From Exiguobacterium mexicanum (lineage in GTDB: Bacteria; Bacillota; Bacilli; Exiguobacteriales; Exiguobacteriaceae): 64,000 nt of DNA. Location of the stretch: positions 2,295,001-2,359,000 of the forward strand of contig NZ_CP040676.1 of NCBI RefSeq assembly GCF_005960665.1. The letters are read 5' to 3'. Positions 51,068-59,616 of this stretch are shown here, one piece after another. The stretch's first letter is position 1. Each line of letters starts with the position of its first letter. Below the pieces are notes generated by a model. It had not been told where the DNA came from. It searched no databases and saw nothing but the letters and a program-made list of their open reading frames with translations. The translations under genes were made by a program, and so were the position numbers.

Positions 51068-51429
51068 CTCATCAACCTCCGATAGCGTTCACTCACATCC
51101 TGCATCCGCTTCCGGTTCACCCCAAAGTCAGAGTGACCGAGTCGTGATGCCGAGCGGAATTCAATCTGTCTTGTCTCATCGTCGAATCGGAATTCAACGT
51201 CATCCTTAAAGCGCATCATTTTCGACGTGACGACATAATGGAGCGTGTCATCCGTCTCCTTGACGAGCTCGGTCCGAGGCAGTTGCCCCATCACCATCTT
51301 CATTGTCTCGATGCTCTCAGCACGGTCTTGCCCGTATGGGAGCGGCTCCATGCGTAGCGCCTCAATTTCTGTTTCGGTCGAGACAGCGTTCGGACTACCT
51401 GACAATGGCTTCAATGATTTCGTTGCCAC
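51064..51429 (-). CDS. DUF1499 family protein
   Basis: 121 residues from a GTG behind GGGAGG. Pattern SGSPNAVSTETEI near the front and EFRSASRLGHSDFGVNRKRM near the end is characteristic of DUF1499. The family is broadly distributed and unstudied. It is upstream of, and overlaps by 4 bases, the MerA-like flavoprotein, so they may act together in a redox process. Confidence 0.75.
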   Translation of the reverse strand: MATKSLKPLSGSPNAVSTETEIEALRMEPLPYGQDRAESIETMKMVMGQLPRTELVKETDDTLHYVVTSKMMRFKDDVEFRFDDETRQIEFRSASRLGHSDFGVNRKRMQDVSERYRRLMR

Positions 51430-51493
51430 GAAAAAAACCTCCCTCATTCTACATACAATTACATGTATCCTGAATTCGGAAGGTTTAACCCTT

Positions 51494-52873
51494 TTAATGC
51501 AGTTCGCTCGGGTCGAGCGGCAACAAAACAGTCACCGTCGTCCCATGACCGACCTCACTTTCAATGACGAGCTTTCCTTCGTGCGCCTCGATCAACTCCT
51601 TCGCAATCGCGAGACCAAGACCACTGCTGCCTTTCGTCACTTGCGCCTGATAGAACATTTCCGTGATGCGTTGCAGGTGATCCCGTGAGATACCAGGCCC
51701 CTCGTCAATAATCGAGATGAACGCGACCCGCTCGGATTGCACGAACCGTACGGTCAACGTCCCACCTTCGGGTGAGAAGCGAATGGCGTTCTCGAGTAAG
51801 TTTAAAAATACTTGTTTCAACCGGTTCTCATCAAACAGTCCAATCGATTTTTGGGGGTACCGTTCGATGAGGGTGATTTGTTTATCCTCGAGCGACTGTT
51901 TCAACTGAATCGTCACTTTCCGTAACAGCGATACGAGGTCGAGTTCTTGCCGATACAAGACGAGCCGGCTCTCTTCAATTTTCGTGTAATCGAGCAACTG
52001 CTCGACGAGCCCAATCATCCGCTCCGTCTCCGAATGGATGATGCTCAAACCGAGCTCGGTCTCCTCCGACACTTTCTCGTCCCCGCCGCGAATCGTCTCG
52101 GTCCACCCTTTGATCGAAGTGAGCGGCGTCCGCAACTCGTGCGACACGTTTGATAGAAATTCATTTCGCGTCGACTGATGCTGCTGCACTTTCGCTCCTA
52201 AATACGTCAGCGTCCGGGCCAGTGCCCCGAGCTCATGTTTTTCATTGGAATAGACTTCGACGTCAAAATCACCTTGCGCCATCTCATCAGCCGTCTCAAT
52301 GATGTCTCGAATCGGTCGGACGAAGCGGTCTGCAATCCGAATGACGGCATAGAGCGCGACCAGCCAAATCAAGACGCCAATCATGACGACAGCCATCCAA
52401 ATCTCGCGAATCAACGTATCGAGATCGGCGAGCGGCCGCGTGAAGCTGATGGCGAATTCACTCGTGCCGTCCGTGATGATGGGACTCGTCACCGACAAAT
52501 AGTGGTTCCCTTCCACATCGTAATCTTGGACGATGGACTCACCGCGGGCGAGGTCTTGCAGTTGTTCCGGTGTGAAGGCCGCCTGCTGCGCCCTCTGTCC
52601 CGTCGTTTTAATGATTTGACCGGTCCGGTCGACAATCGTCAAATCGGTGCCTGGATACCCGAACGTCCGGACGAGAACCGAGAACGCGCTCGGTGTTTCA
52701 AAACCGACCTGCGCCTGGGGATAGAGATAGGCACTCGTCGTCGCATGGCTAAGTAAGGCCTCTGATTCATATTCATAGTAGTAGCGGTACGTTCCGTACG
52801 ACAAGACGCTCACGAGCAAGACGAGCACGAACGTTATGACGAGCATAATCCGAATGACGAGCTGTTGCTTCAT
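51494..52873 (-). CDS. Membrane sensor histidine kinase
   Basis: 459 residues. Membrane helices at about 9-30 and 160-182 enclose an extracellular sensor domain, followed by HAMP (about 180-232), a HisKA domain with phospho-His in SNVSHELRTPLTSIKGW and an HATPase domain (NLLENAIRFSPEGG, DEGPGISRD, GSSGLGLAIAKELI). It pairs with the response regulator immediately upstream. OmpR-class pairs of this form include PhoR/ResE types; the stimulus is unknown. Confidence 0.9.
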   Translation of the reverse strand: MKQQLVIRIMLVITFVLVLLVSVLSYGTYRYYYEYESEALLSHATTSAYLYPQAQVGFETPSAFSVLVRTFGYPGTDLTIVDRTGQIIKTTGQRAQQAAFTPEQLQDLARGESIVQDYDVEGNHYLSVTSPIITDGTSEFAISFTRPLADLDTLIREIWMAVVMIGVLIWLVALYAVIRIADRFVRPIRDIIETADEMAQGDFDVEVYSNEKHELGALARTLTYLGAKVQQHQSTRNEFLSNVSHELRTPLTSIKGWTETIRGGDEKVSEETELGLSIIHSETERMIGLVEQLLDYTKIEESRLVLYRQELDLVSLLRKVTIQLKQSLEDKQITLIERYPQKSIGLFDENRLKQVFLNLLENAIRFSPEGGTLTVRFVQSERVAFISIIDEGPGISRDHLQRITEMFYQAQVTKGSSGLGLAIAKELIEAHEGKLVIESEVGHGTTVTVLLPLDPSELH

Positions 52874-53562
52874 CCGTCATGTCTCCGCCATTTGTACCCG
52901 TGCCCCCACAGTGTCTCGATATAAGCCGGGTGGCTCGGATCATCTTCAATTTTTTGACGGAGACGACGAATGTTGACGTCGACCGTCTTTCTGTCCCCGA
53001 AGTAATTGATGCCCCAAACGGCATCTAACAGCGCATCACGTGATAAGACGACTTCCTCGTTTTGGACGAGGTGACAAATCAAATCGTATTCGGTCGGGGT
53101 CAAATCAATCGACTGCCCATACTTCGTCACTTGCTTCGCTGCCAAGTCGATGGCGAACGGTCCGGATTTCAATCGCTTCTTCTCTTTTCGTTTCACTTTC
53201 TCGACACGTCGGAGGAGTGCTTGAATCCGCGCCACGAGTTCGCCGGGACTGAACGGCTTGGCGATGTAGTCGTCCGCCCCACGGCCGAGTCCTTCGATTT
53301 TATCTTCTTCGAGTGTTCGCGCCGTCAGCATGATAATGCCGACATTCTCATCTAAATCACGGATGGCCGCACATGCCTCAAAACCGTCCATCTCTGGCAT
53401 CATCACATCCAATAACACGACATCGAACGGTTCACGATCAAACGCCGTGACCGCCTCGCGTCCGTTCGTCGCCTCAAAGACGTCGAATCCGGCCCGCTTT
53501 AAATTAACGATGATAAAGCTGCGAATCGCATGCTCATCTTCGGCTACTAATATTCGATTCAT
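52870..53562 (-). CDS. OmpR/PhoB-family response regulator
   Basis: 230 residues. Receiver domain with acidic pocket (VAEDEH), phospho-Asp in VVLLDVMMPEMDG and Lys in YIAKPF; a C-terminal winged helix (YLTPTEYDLICHLVQNEEV-like, then VDVNIRRLRQKIEDDP) binds DNA. The kinase gene follows with a 4-base overlap. I choose the second of two adjacent ATGs (53560-53562) because the ribosome site AGGTGG lies at better spacing. Confidence 0.92.
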   Translation of the reverse strand: MNRILVAEDEHAIRSFIIVNLKRAGFDVFEATNGREAVTAFDREPFDVVLLDVMMPEMDGFEACAAIRDLDENVGIIMLTARTLEEDKIEGLGRGADDYIAKPFSPGELVARIQALLRRVEKVKRKEKKRLKSGPFAIDLAAKQVTKYGQSIDLTPTEYDLICHLVQNEEVVLSRDALLDAVWGINYFGDRKTVDVNIRRLRQKIEDDPSHPAYIETLWGHGYKWRRHDG

Positions 53563-53664
53563 CATTCCACCTCTTCTGAAATTCACTACTTCTTAATAGT
53601 TACGTTTTTGCGACAAGGTTGTCAATTGACCTCAAATCGTATTAGGATGGAGTCATTAGATTCT

Positions 53665-53679
53665 GAAGGAGGACTCCTT
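53665..53679 (+). promoter_or_regulatory. Ribosome binding site inside a small hairpin
   Basis: AAGGA pairs with TCCTT around GGAC, so the AAGGAGG of the HAD gene is sequestered in a tight stem-loop. It lies about 13 bases before the ATG. Confidence 0.4.
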
Positions 53680-53685
53680 ACCATT

Positions 53686-54507
53686 ATGAGTTACAAGATG
53701 ATTGTTTTAGATATGGACGATACGCTCCTCACGAGCGATCACACGATTTCCGCCAAAACGAAAGCTGCCTTGCTGGATGTACAAGAACGCGGACATAAAG
53801 TCGTGCTCGCGAGCGGACGTCCGACGTACGCGATGTGGGACGCAGCTCGAGAGCTCGAGCTCGCCAAATACGGTAGCTATATTCTCTCATTTAACGGTGC
53901 CTCAATCATCAACTGTGAGACAAATGAAGAAATCTTCTCAAGTACATTGCTTCCAGAGACGGTCGCCCATCTCCATGATATCAGTGTCCGGGAAGAAATC
54001 GCGATTCATACGTACATCGGTAACGAAATCGTAACCGATCAACCGAACCCGTATACCGATATCGAAGGTGAATTGACAGGGATGCCGGTCATCCATGTCG
54101 ACGACTTCAAAGAAGCGGTCACGACGCCTGTCGTCAAGTGTCTCATGCTCGGTGATGGCGACACGCTTGCCCCGATTGAAACGAAACTGCAAGTCGAACT
54201 CGAAGGCAAACTCGCCGTCGCCCGTTCGAAACCGTTCTTCCTCGAATTTACGGAAGCGGGTGTGACGAAAGGGACGAGCCTCGCCTTCTTGGCCGAGCAC
54301 GTCGGCATCGAGCAAGCCCACGTCATCGCTTGCGGAGACGGGAACAACGACTTGACGATGATTGAATGGGCTGGGCTTGGGGTCGCAATGGGCAACGCCA
54401 ACACGACGGTCAAAGGCAAAGCCGACTTCATCACGAAATCAAACAATGAAGACGGGATCGCGCACGTTATCGAAACGTTCATGGGAACTGTCCTCGTCGA
54501 TCGATAA
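53686..54507 (+). CDS. Cof-type HAD-IIB sugar-phosphatase-like hydrolase
   Basis: 273 residues. Catalytic Asp of motif I is in LDMDDTLLTSD, motif II SGRPTYAMWD, Lys in VTKGTSLAFL, and motif IV GDGNNDLTMIEWAG. A C2B cap sits between. Cof-type members dephosphorylate sugar phosphates, nucleotides or vitamins. The ATG is spaced 13 bases from AAGGAGG, which lies in a hairpin. It precedes the anchored hydrolase gene on the same strand by 36 bases. Confidence 0.88.
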   Translation: MSYKMIVLDMDDTLLTSDHTISAKTKAALLDVQERGHKVVLASGRPTYAMWDAARELELAKYGSYILSFNGASIINCETNEEIFSSTLLPETVAHLHDISVREEIAIHTYIGNEIVTDQPNPYTDIEGELTGMPVIHVDDFKEAVTTPVVKCLMLGDGDTLAPIETKLQVELEGKLAVARSKPFFLEFTEAGVTKGTSLAFLAEHVGIEQAHVIACGDGNNDLTMIEWAGLGVAMGNANTTVKGKADFITKSNNEDGIAHVIETFMGTVLVDR

Positions 54508-54543
54508 ACGGACAACTCAGGTTGAATTCAAGGAGGAATTACG

Positions 54544-55533
54544 ATGAATAAAGGATTGAAACGGGCGGGACTCGGACTCGTCGGCACGGCTGTCGCCGGT
54601 GCCGCCTATGTATTCTTGTCCCCGAAACCGACCTCACGCCTCGTCAAAACCTCATTTGCCGGCGGGAACGAAGTGGCCATTAAAGGGTTCGAGGAAGTCG
54701 TACAAAAAACGTCGGTCCGTAAAGACATCGACTACCATTCGGCTTACGAGAACGGAACGTTCGACTTGATTCGCTACGAAGGTGAGAAGCAGATCGTCCC
54801 AACCATCTTTTGGGTGCACGGCGGTTCATTCGTCGGTGGCGATAAGGCCGACGTCTTCAAGTATGCGACGTCGATCGCAAGCAACGGCTACAACGTCGTC
54901 AGCGTCAATTATGCGCTCGCTCCAGACGTCACGTACCCCGTCCCGCTCCAACAACTTGAAGAGGCATACACGTATATCGCTGAAAACAATGACCGCTTCC
55001 GGCTCGATCTCGACCGTGTCTTCTTTGCGGGCGATTCGAACGGGGCCCAACTCGTCGCTCAGTTCGTCGGTATTCAATTGAACGACGACTACGCACCATC
55101 GGCCGAAGTGAATCAAGTCGTTCCGAAAACGTCGATCCTCGGCACGATTCTCATGTCGGGTCCGTACGATTTGAAACGAAGCATCATCGAGTCATCGAAG
55201 GCGGTCAACCGCTTCTTGTTCAAACGGATTGGTTGGGCTTACTTCGGAACGTACAATTGGGAAGACTTGCCGGTCGTCGCGGAAGCGTCGCCGCTCGTGA
55301 ATATCCCGGCCACGTTCGTTCCGACGTTTATCACTGACGGCAACACCGGTTCGTTCGAAACGCAAGCGAAAGAATTTGCGACGATCCTCTCAGGTCGTGC
55401 GGACGTCACGAGCGTCTTTTATGACCGAAACGAGCACACACTCGGCCACGACTACCATTTTGAGATGGATAAGCCGGCAGCCAGTGCCACGTATCGCCGT
55501 TTAATCACATTCTTGCGTGAAACGACGCGTTAA
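54544..55533 (+). CDS. Second anchored alpha/beta hydrolase
   Basis: 329 residues. An N-terminal hydrophobic anchor (GLGLVGTAVAGAAYVFLS, about 9-26) precedes an HGG-type hydrolase: WVHGGSFVGGDKAD, FFAGDSNGAQL nucleophile, and a C-terminal His in NEHTLGHDYHF. The layout matches the gene at 10884-11819, so the two are probably paralogues. The ATG follows AAGGAGG. It may be cotranscribed with the HAD gene. Substrate unknown. Confidence 0.78.
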   Translation: MNKGLKRAGLGLVGTAVAGAAYVFLSPKPTSRLVKTSFAGGNEVAIKGFEEVVQKTSVRKDIDYHSAYENGTFDLIRYEGEKQIVPTIFWVHGGSFVGGDKADVFKYATSIASNGYNVVSVNYALAPDVTYPVPLQQLEEAYTYIAENNDRFRLDLDRVFFAGDSNGAQLVAQFVGIQLNDDYAPSAEVNQVVPKTSILGTILMSGPYDLKRSIIESSKAVNRFLFKRIGWAYFGTYNWEDLPVVAEASPLVNIPATFVPTFITDGNTGSFETQAKEFATILSGRADVTSVFYDRNEHTLGHDYHFEMDKPAASATYRRLITFLRETTR

Positions 55534-55535
55534 CA

Positions 55536-55573
55536 AATAATCCCCGCCCATCATTGGGCGGGGATTATTTTTG
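55536..55573. terminator. Bidirectional terminator between hydrolase and phhA
   Basis: A 14-bp perfect stem (55536-55549 with 55556-55569, AATAATCCCCGCCC type) is followed by TTTTT in one direction. Confidence 0.85.
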
Positions 55574-57136
55574 TCAGTTGAGCAATGCGAGCGCGCGGCC
55601 GATCAACTCATGCCGCGATGGCGACGTCTCACGTAACGCGTGCAACCGTTCCGTCAACGCCTGTCGAAGCGCATCGGACTCGACGAGCTCCAAACATTCG
55701 ATGTGGAGCAACCAAGCATCGGGATGATTGGCAAGAATCGTCGGCACGAGCTCATCAATCGACTCGCCTTGCTCCCGCATATTGCGAATTCGATTGAACA
55801 TCGGGTCATCGTTCGTCCAAACACGGGCGTCACGTTCGATCTGGACCGGCTTCTCCAAGATGATGAGCTCTTCAATCTCGGTGCCTGGGAAGATCGATGG
55901 GAGCGTGTCTTGTCTCACTTCAAGTGTCGTGAGATGGATTTGTCGGTCTTCAATCGTGACGATGACGTCTTCGAACTGTAACGCTTCCGTCGTCTCGCTG
56001 ACGAGGCGTCCGTCCAGTCGAATCCCTGCCGTCGCCAATACGTCTTGAAGCGGTCCATCGAGAACGAGTACGCCGTGGTTCTGTAAGTTCGTCAATTGAC
56101 CGTGATTGACGTTCACACAGTCGTCCCACTGGACGAGCGCATGGGCTCCGGAGCGTGTCACGTGACGAATCACACCGACGCGGTCCGTCCCGTCTTCAAG
56201 CCGGACGGTCGATTGACTGCCCGACGCGAGCGCTTTCTCGAGCGAGGCGATCCCACCTTGGTTGACCGCCATCCGTGACTCGAGTTCGTCTAGCGCGTCC
56301 TTCAACGCTTCAAAGTCCGGGATGACGAACAACTCGCGTTGCATATTCGTCACGTCCTGTTTCGTTTCGAGTGCGTGCTCTAAATTGAACGGATGTTTCG
56401 TGACGGCGTCAGTCAAACAATGACGGCTCTCCCCGACCGATGATAACAGTCCTGCCCCGTAGATGAGCGGGTTGTCCACCTCACCGATGAGACCGAACTC
56501 GACCGTCCACCAAAAGATGCGGGCGACTTGTTGCGCTTCAGAGAAGCCGGTTACTTGGGCTTTGGCCGCATGAACCGCCGCTTCGGCTGCCGCGATCTCC
56601 TCGTCCGTCGAGTTCGCATTCTCCTTCACGACGGTCAATCGTTTCAGTGCTGCAAACGAGGCGTGTTCTTCACGATTCATGAACGCTTTCGCTCCAAGCT
56701 GTCCGAACCGCTTCACGATTTGAGAGAACTCCGGATCCATCAACATCGGTGCATGACCAGCCGCCTCGTGGATGATATCTGGTGCCGGACTGTACAAAAT
56801 ATTCTCGACTTTACGAATATCGGTCGCGACCGGCAACATGCCGTTGCCTTGGAAATCAAAGAAAGCGACACCTGGGATGAGTCCATCGACCGCGACCGTC
56901 GACCAACCGGCCGCTCGCATCTCTTCGGTCATCTTTTCAACGTCAGGGAGACGCTCTGGTCCCATGCCCGTCTTTTTCAACCCTTCGATGTAGAACGGGT
57001 GTGCCTTCCCTTCAAGCGTGTGCAAGTTCAGTCGCAAGACGAAGCGCCAGACAGCATGATCCGTCGGCGTGTACTCGTCGTAGAACTGTGGCGAAATATG
57101 TGGGGCCAAATGGCGTGGAATGATTTGTGTGAGCAT
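55574..57136 (-). CDS. phhA: Phenylalanine 4-monooxygenase (long form)
   Basis: 520 residues. The catalytic domain (about 1-260) has the iron ligands His123 and His128 (PDIIHEAAGHAPM) and Glu213 (WWTVEFGLIG). Its C-terminal half (about 280-520) is an uncharacterised extension found in Bacillota members, with strands such as GVIRHVTRSGAHALVQWDD. It makes tyrosine from phenylalanine with tetrahydropterin; pterin-carbinolamine dehydratase at 6304-6579 would recycle the cofactor. The ATG follows AAAGGAGGA. A tyrosine-type T-box leader precedes it. Confidence 0.92.
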   Translation of the reverse strand: MLTQIIPRHLAPHISPQFYDEYTPTDHAVWRFVLRLNLHTLEGKAHPFYIEGLKKTGMGPERLPDVEKMTEEMRAAGWSTVAVDGLIPGVAFFDFQGNGMLPVATDIRKVENILYSPAPDIIHEAAGHAPMLMDPEFSQIVKRFGQLGAKAFMNREEHASFAALKRLTVVKENANSTDEEIAAAEAAVHAAKAQVTGFSEAQQVARIFWWTVEFGLIGEVDNPLIYGAGLLSSVGESRHCLTDAVTKHPFNLEHALETKQDVTNMQRELFVIPDFEALKDALDELESRMAVNQGGIASLEKALASGSQSTVRLEDGTDRVGVIRHVTRSGAHALVQWDDCVNVNHGQLTNLQNHGVLVLDGPLQDVLATAGIRLDGRLVSETTEALQFEDVIVTIEDRQIHLTTLEVRQDTLPSIFPGTEIEELIILEKPVQIERDARVWTNDDPMFNRIRNMREQGESIDELVPTILANHPDAWLLHIECLELVESDALRQALTERLHALRETSPSRHELIGRALALLN

Positions 57137-57165
57137 GATGTTTCCTCCTTTGATTGACTGAACGT

Positions 57166-57384
57166 AAAAAAGTCCCTATCGATTCACTCGATAGGGACGA
57201 CGATGCCGCGGTACCACCCTGATTACTAGACGGACGTCTAGTCACTCTATTCCGATAACGGGGGACCGCTCAACAAGTGAGAGCTCGCGAACTGTAATTC
57301 GATTCATCTTTTGGGCGTGTTCACAGCACCACACGCTCTCTGGGCCAGGGAAGATGTCTCTACTTCGGTTCGGTCATCGCTTTT
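57166..57384 (-). promoter_or_regulatory. T-box leader of phhA, probable Tyr (UAC) specifier
   Basis: The T-box sequence AGGGTGGTACCGCGG lies at 57206-57220 on the minus strand and is followed by an 11-bp terminator (57188-57198 with 57172-57182) and T6. Stem I contains the AGTA motif, and CGAAC pairs with GTTCG around a loop whose 3' side reads AATTACA. UAC at 57294-57296 is followed by A and the helix, as at argS. The boundary on the 5' side is approximate. Confidence 0.85.
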
Positions 57385-57481
57385 ATACTGTTATACAGTT
57401 ATGCTTCTATGCACATGTGCTTTTAAGCGCTAAAGTATCTTGTTGGTAGTAACGATAACAGACCGTTTGAATGTCGTCAAC

Positions 57482-57509
57482 AAAAAAACAGTCCGCATCT
57501 GCAGACTGT
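57482..57509 (-). terminator. Terminator of ung
   Basis: ACAGTCTGCA pairs with TGCGGACTGT on the minus strand (one G-T), followed by a T7 run. Confidence 0.8.
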
Positions 57510-58186
57510 CACAAACACCAATCAATTTCAGGTTGTCCCCACTCGCTCAACTTCGCGTTCACTTGCGAGAACGGCTTCGATCCGAAAAAGCCGCGATGCG
57601 ACGAGAGCGGGCTCGGATGGACCGACGTCAAGACGGCATGTTGCGGGCCAATCCATTTCTGTTTCTTCTTCGCGTCGTTGCCCCATAAGACGAACACGAT
57701 CGGCTCTTCACGCTGCCCCAGTCGCTCGATGATGGAGTCGGTGAACTGTTCCCAGCCCTTCCCGCGGTGAGACCCGGCCTTGCCTGCCTCGACCGTGAGG
57801 GCGGTGTTGAGCAATAGCACGCCTTGTCGGGCCCATTTCTCCAAATTGCCGCTGGTCGGGACCTTACAACCGATATCGTCCTGCAATTCTTTAAAGATAT
57901 TACGGAGTGACGGCGGAAGGCGGACGCCGTCTTGGACCGAGAAACTGAGTCCATGCGCTTGGTTCGGTCCGTGATAGGGATCTTGCCCGAGGATGACACA
58001 TTTGACGTCCTTGAACTTCGTATAGACGAACGCGTTCCAAATATCTTCTCGCTCCGGATAGACGGTCGATGTCTCGTACGCTTCATCGACGAACGTCTTT
58101 AGCTCGGCAAAATATGGCTCGCTCATCTCGGTCGCGATGATGTCGCTCCAATCCCCAAGCAGGCGATTTGATAACTGTTCTCCCAT
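57509..58186 (-). CDS. ung: Uracil-DNA glycosylase
   Basis: 225-residue family 1 UDG that removes uracil from DNA. The catalytic water-activating Asp69 is in GQDPYHGP, and the leucine loop with His is in HPSPLSSHRGFFG. Length is normal. The ATG at 58184-58186 follows AAAGGGGAG. It is upstream of, on the same strand as, the phhA leader but has its own terminator. Confidence 0.94.
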   Translation of the reverse strand: MGEQLSNRLLGDWSDIIATEMSEPYFAELKTFVDEAYETSTVYPEREDIWNAFVYTKFKDVKCVILGQDPYHGPNQAHGLSFSVQDGVRLPPSLRNIFKELQDDIGCKVPTSGNLEKWARQGVLLLNTALTVEAGKAGSHRGKGWEQFTDSIIERLGQREEPIVFVLWGNDAKKKQKWIGPQHAVLTSVHPSPLSSHRGFFGSKPFSQVNAKLSEWGQPEIDWCL

Positions 58187-58233
58187 GTTCTTCTCCCCTT
58201 TCCGTCTTATCATACCCGAATCGATGGCACACA

Positions 58234-58261
58234 AAAAGACGAGCCCGATTGGACTCGCCTT
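58234..58261 (-). terminator. Terminator of azoR
   Basis: GGCGAG pairs with CTCGTC on the minus strand, with inner CC/GG, followed by TTTTTG. Confidence 0.65.
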
Positions 58262-58266
58262 GACAA

Positions 58267-58902
58267 TTATACTGTGACTGCGCCTGCGACTTCTTTCGCA
58301 AGTGCTTCGGCTTTCGCTTTTGCGTCAGCAACGATTTCTTCGATTTTGTCTGGGTATTGGTTCATTCCTTCAACTGGAAGTGTCGTCACTTCTGTCACGC
58401 CGACAAATGCGAGCGCTTGACGGAGGTAAGCGTCTGCGAAGTTGAGGTCCGTACCCGTGTAGATGCCACCCGTACCTTGGATGTGGATTGCTTGTTTGTT
58501 CTCGAGAAGACCGACTGGACCTTGCTCTGTGTAACGGAATGTTTTACCAGCCGTCAAGACGCTGTCGAGGAACATCTTCATGCGTGCTGGGAAGAAGAAG
58601 TTCCACATTGGCGTCGCGAAGACATACATGTCAGCTTCCATGAACTTCTCGAGCATACCGTTCATTGTTGCGACTTTAGCCGCTTCGACGTCTGTGAGTG
58701 CTTCGCCTGATGCGAATTTGCCCCATGCGCTGAGGACGTCGCCGTCGATTTCTTGGACATCGACATCGTAAAGTTCAATCGCTTCAACTTCGAGTGACGC
58801 ATTCTCGTTCGTGAGTGTCGTCATGAATGTTTCAGCGACTTGTTTGCTGTATGACAATTCTGTCGGTTTCGGGTTAGCAGATACGTATAATACCTTTTTC
58901 AT
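58267..58902 (-). CDS. azoR: FMN-dependent NADH-azoreductase
   Basis: 211 residues, flavodoxin-fold NAD(P)H quinone/azo reductase: VSANPKPTELSYSKQVAETF start, PMWNFFFPARMKMFLDSVLTAGKTF, and IQGTGGIYTG near the end. It detoxifies quinones, azo dyes and thiol-reactive electrophiles. The ATG follows GGAGGA. A MarR gene directly upstream on the same strand resembles the MhqR-azoreductase arrangement of Bacillus. Confidence 0.92.
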   Translation of the reverse strand: MKKVLYVSANPKPTELSYSKQVAETFMTTLTNENASLEVEAIELYDVDVQEIDGDVLSAWGKFASGEALTDVEAAKVATMNGMLEKFMEADMYVFATPMWNFFFPARMKMFLDSVLTAGKTFRYTEQGPVGLLENKQAIHIQGTGGIYTGTDLNFADAYLRQALAFVGVTEVTTLPVEGMNQYPDKIEEIVADAKAKAEALAKEVAGAVTV

Positions 58903-58977
58903 AATGGGTTCCTCCATAAAAGTAATCTCTATTTGTAACAACAGTTTGAACTATATCATCTGTATATCTCACAGTCG

Positions 58978-59007
58978 ATTATTTTAACTTCAAGATAAAT
59001 GAGTCAA
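58978..59007 (-). promoter_or_regulatory. Promoter of azoR
   Basis: TTGACT (59002-59007) and AATAAT (58978-58983) are 18 bases apart. The spacer holds a partly symmetric TATCTTGAAGTTAAAATA element, a possible MarR/MhqR-type site. The -35 box lies in the T tail of the marR terminator. Confidence 0.4.
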
Positions 59008-59038
59008 AAAAAAAACAGGCAGGCATCATTTGCCTGCC
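59004..59038 (-). terminator. Terminator of marR
   Basis: The 8-bp perfect stem (59031-59038 with 59018-59025, GGCAGGCA type) is followed by a long T run. The stop of marR is inside the hairpin. Confidence 0.85.
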
Positions 59039-59457
59039 GCGTTATAACCGACCCGTTTTAATAGGTCGATCAGCATTTCCGTCTCCTCTTCACTAAGTGG
59101 ACCGTAAATGTCTTTAAAGATTTCGATATGCTCGGGATAGACGACGTCCATCAAACGCTTGCCTTCTTCGGTCAACGAAGCATACGTGACGCGTCGGTCA
59201 GATGGACAAGCTACACGTTCAATCAAGCCACGTTTTTCAAGCTTATCGATCACGTATGTGACACTGCCGCTCGTAATCAAAATTTGATCTCCGATTTGCT
59301 GGAGCGGGGTATCCCCTCGTTTATACAAGACCGATAAAACACCGAACTCTGTTGAATTCAATTGGTGGCGTCGTAAATCGTCCTTCACACGGTCACTGAT
59401 CGCGTCCATCGCTCGTGCTAAGACGATCCATGCCTTCAATTCGAGTGATTCAATCAT
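59026..59457 (-). CDS. MarR-family transcriptional regulator
   Basis: 143-residue winged-helix dimer: LQQIGDQILITSGSVTYVIDKLEKRGLIERVACPSDRRVTYASLTEEG is the DNA-binding core. By its place just upstream of azoR it may be an MhqR-like repressor of electrophile-response genes. Cys at ERVACPSD is in the wing and could be redox-sensitive. The ATG follows GAGGTGA, and a near-consensus promoter lies upstream. Confidence 0.88.
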   Translation of the reverse strand: MIESLELKAWIVLARAMDAISDRVKDDLRRHQLNSTEFGVLSVLYKRGDTPLQQIGDQILITSGSVTYVIDKLEKRGLIERVACPSDRRVTYASLTEEGKRLMDVVYPEHIEIFKDIYGPLSEEETEMLIDLLKRVGYNAAGK

Positions 59458-59512
59458 GTCGGTTTCACCTCAATTCGTTCATCATTTACTTTTAGTATAG
59501 CAGGACATGAGC

Positions 59513-59541
59513 AGTATACGGTCGGAAAAACGCTTCGTCAA
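59513..59541 (-). promoter_or_regulatory. SigA-type promoter of marR
   Basis: On the minus strand TTGACG (59536-59541) and TATACT (59513-59518) are 17 bases apart. Confidence 0.7.
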
Positions 59542-59616
59542 GAAACTTCTTCATTGTCGCTCCTGTCGGAAACGTATAGAATGGAATTATTGCGATTTTT
59601 AGAAAGGATGGACGGT

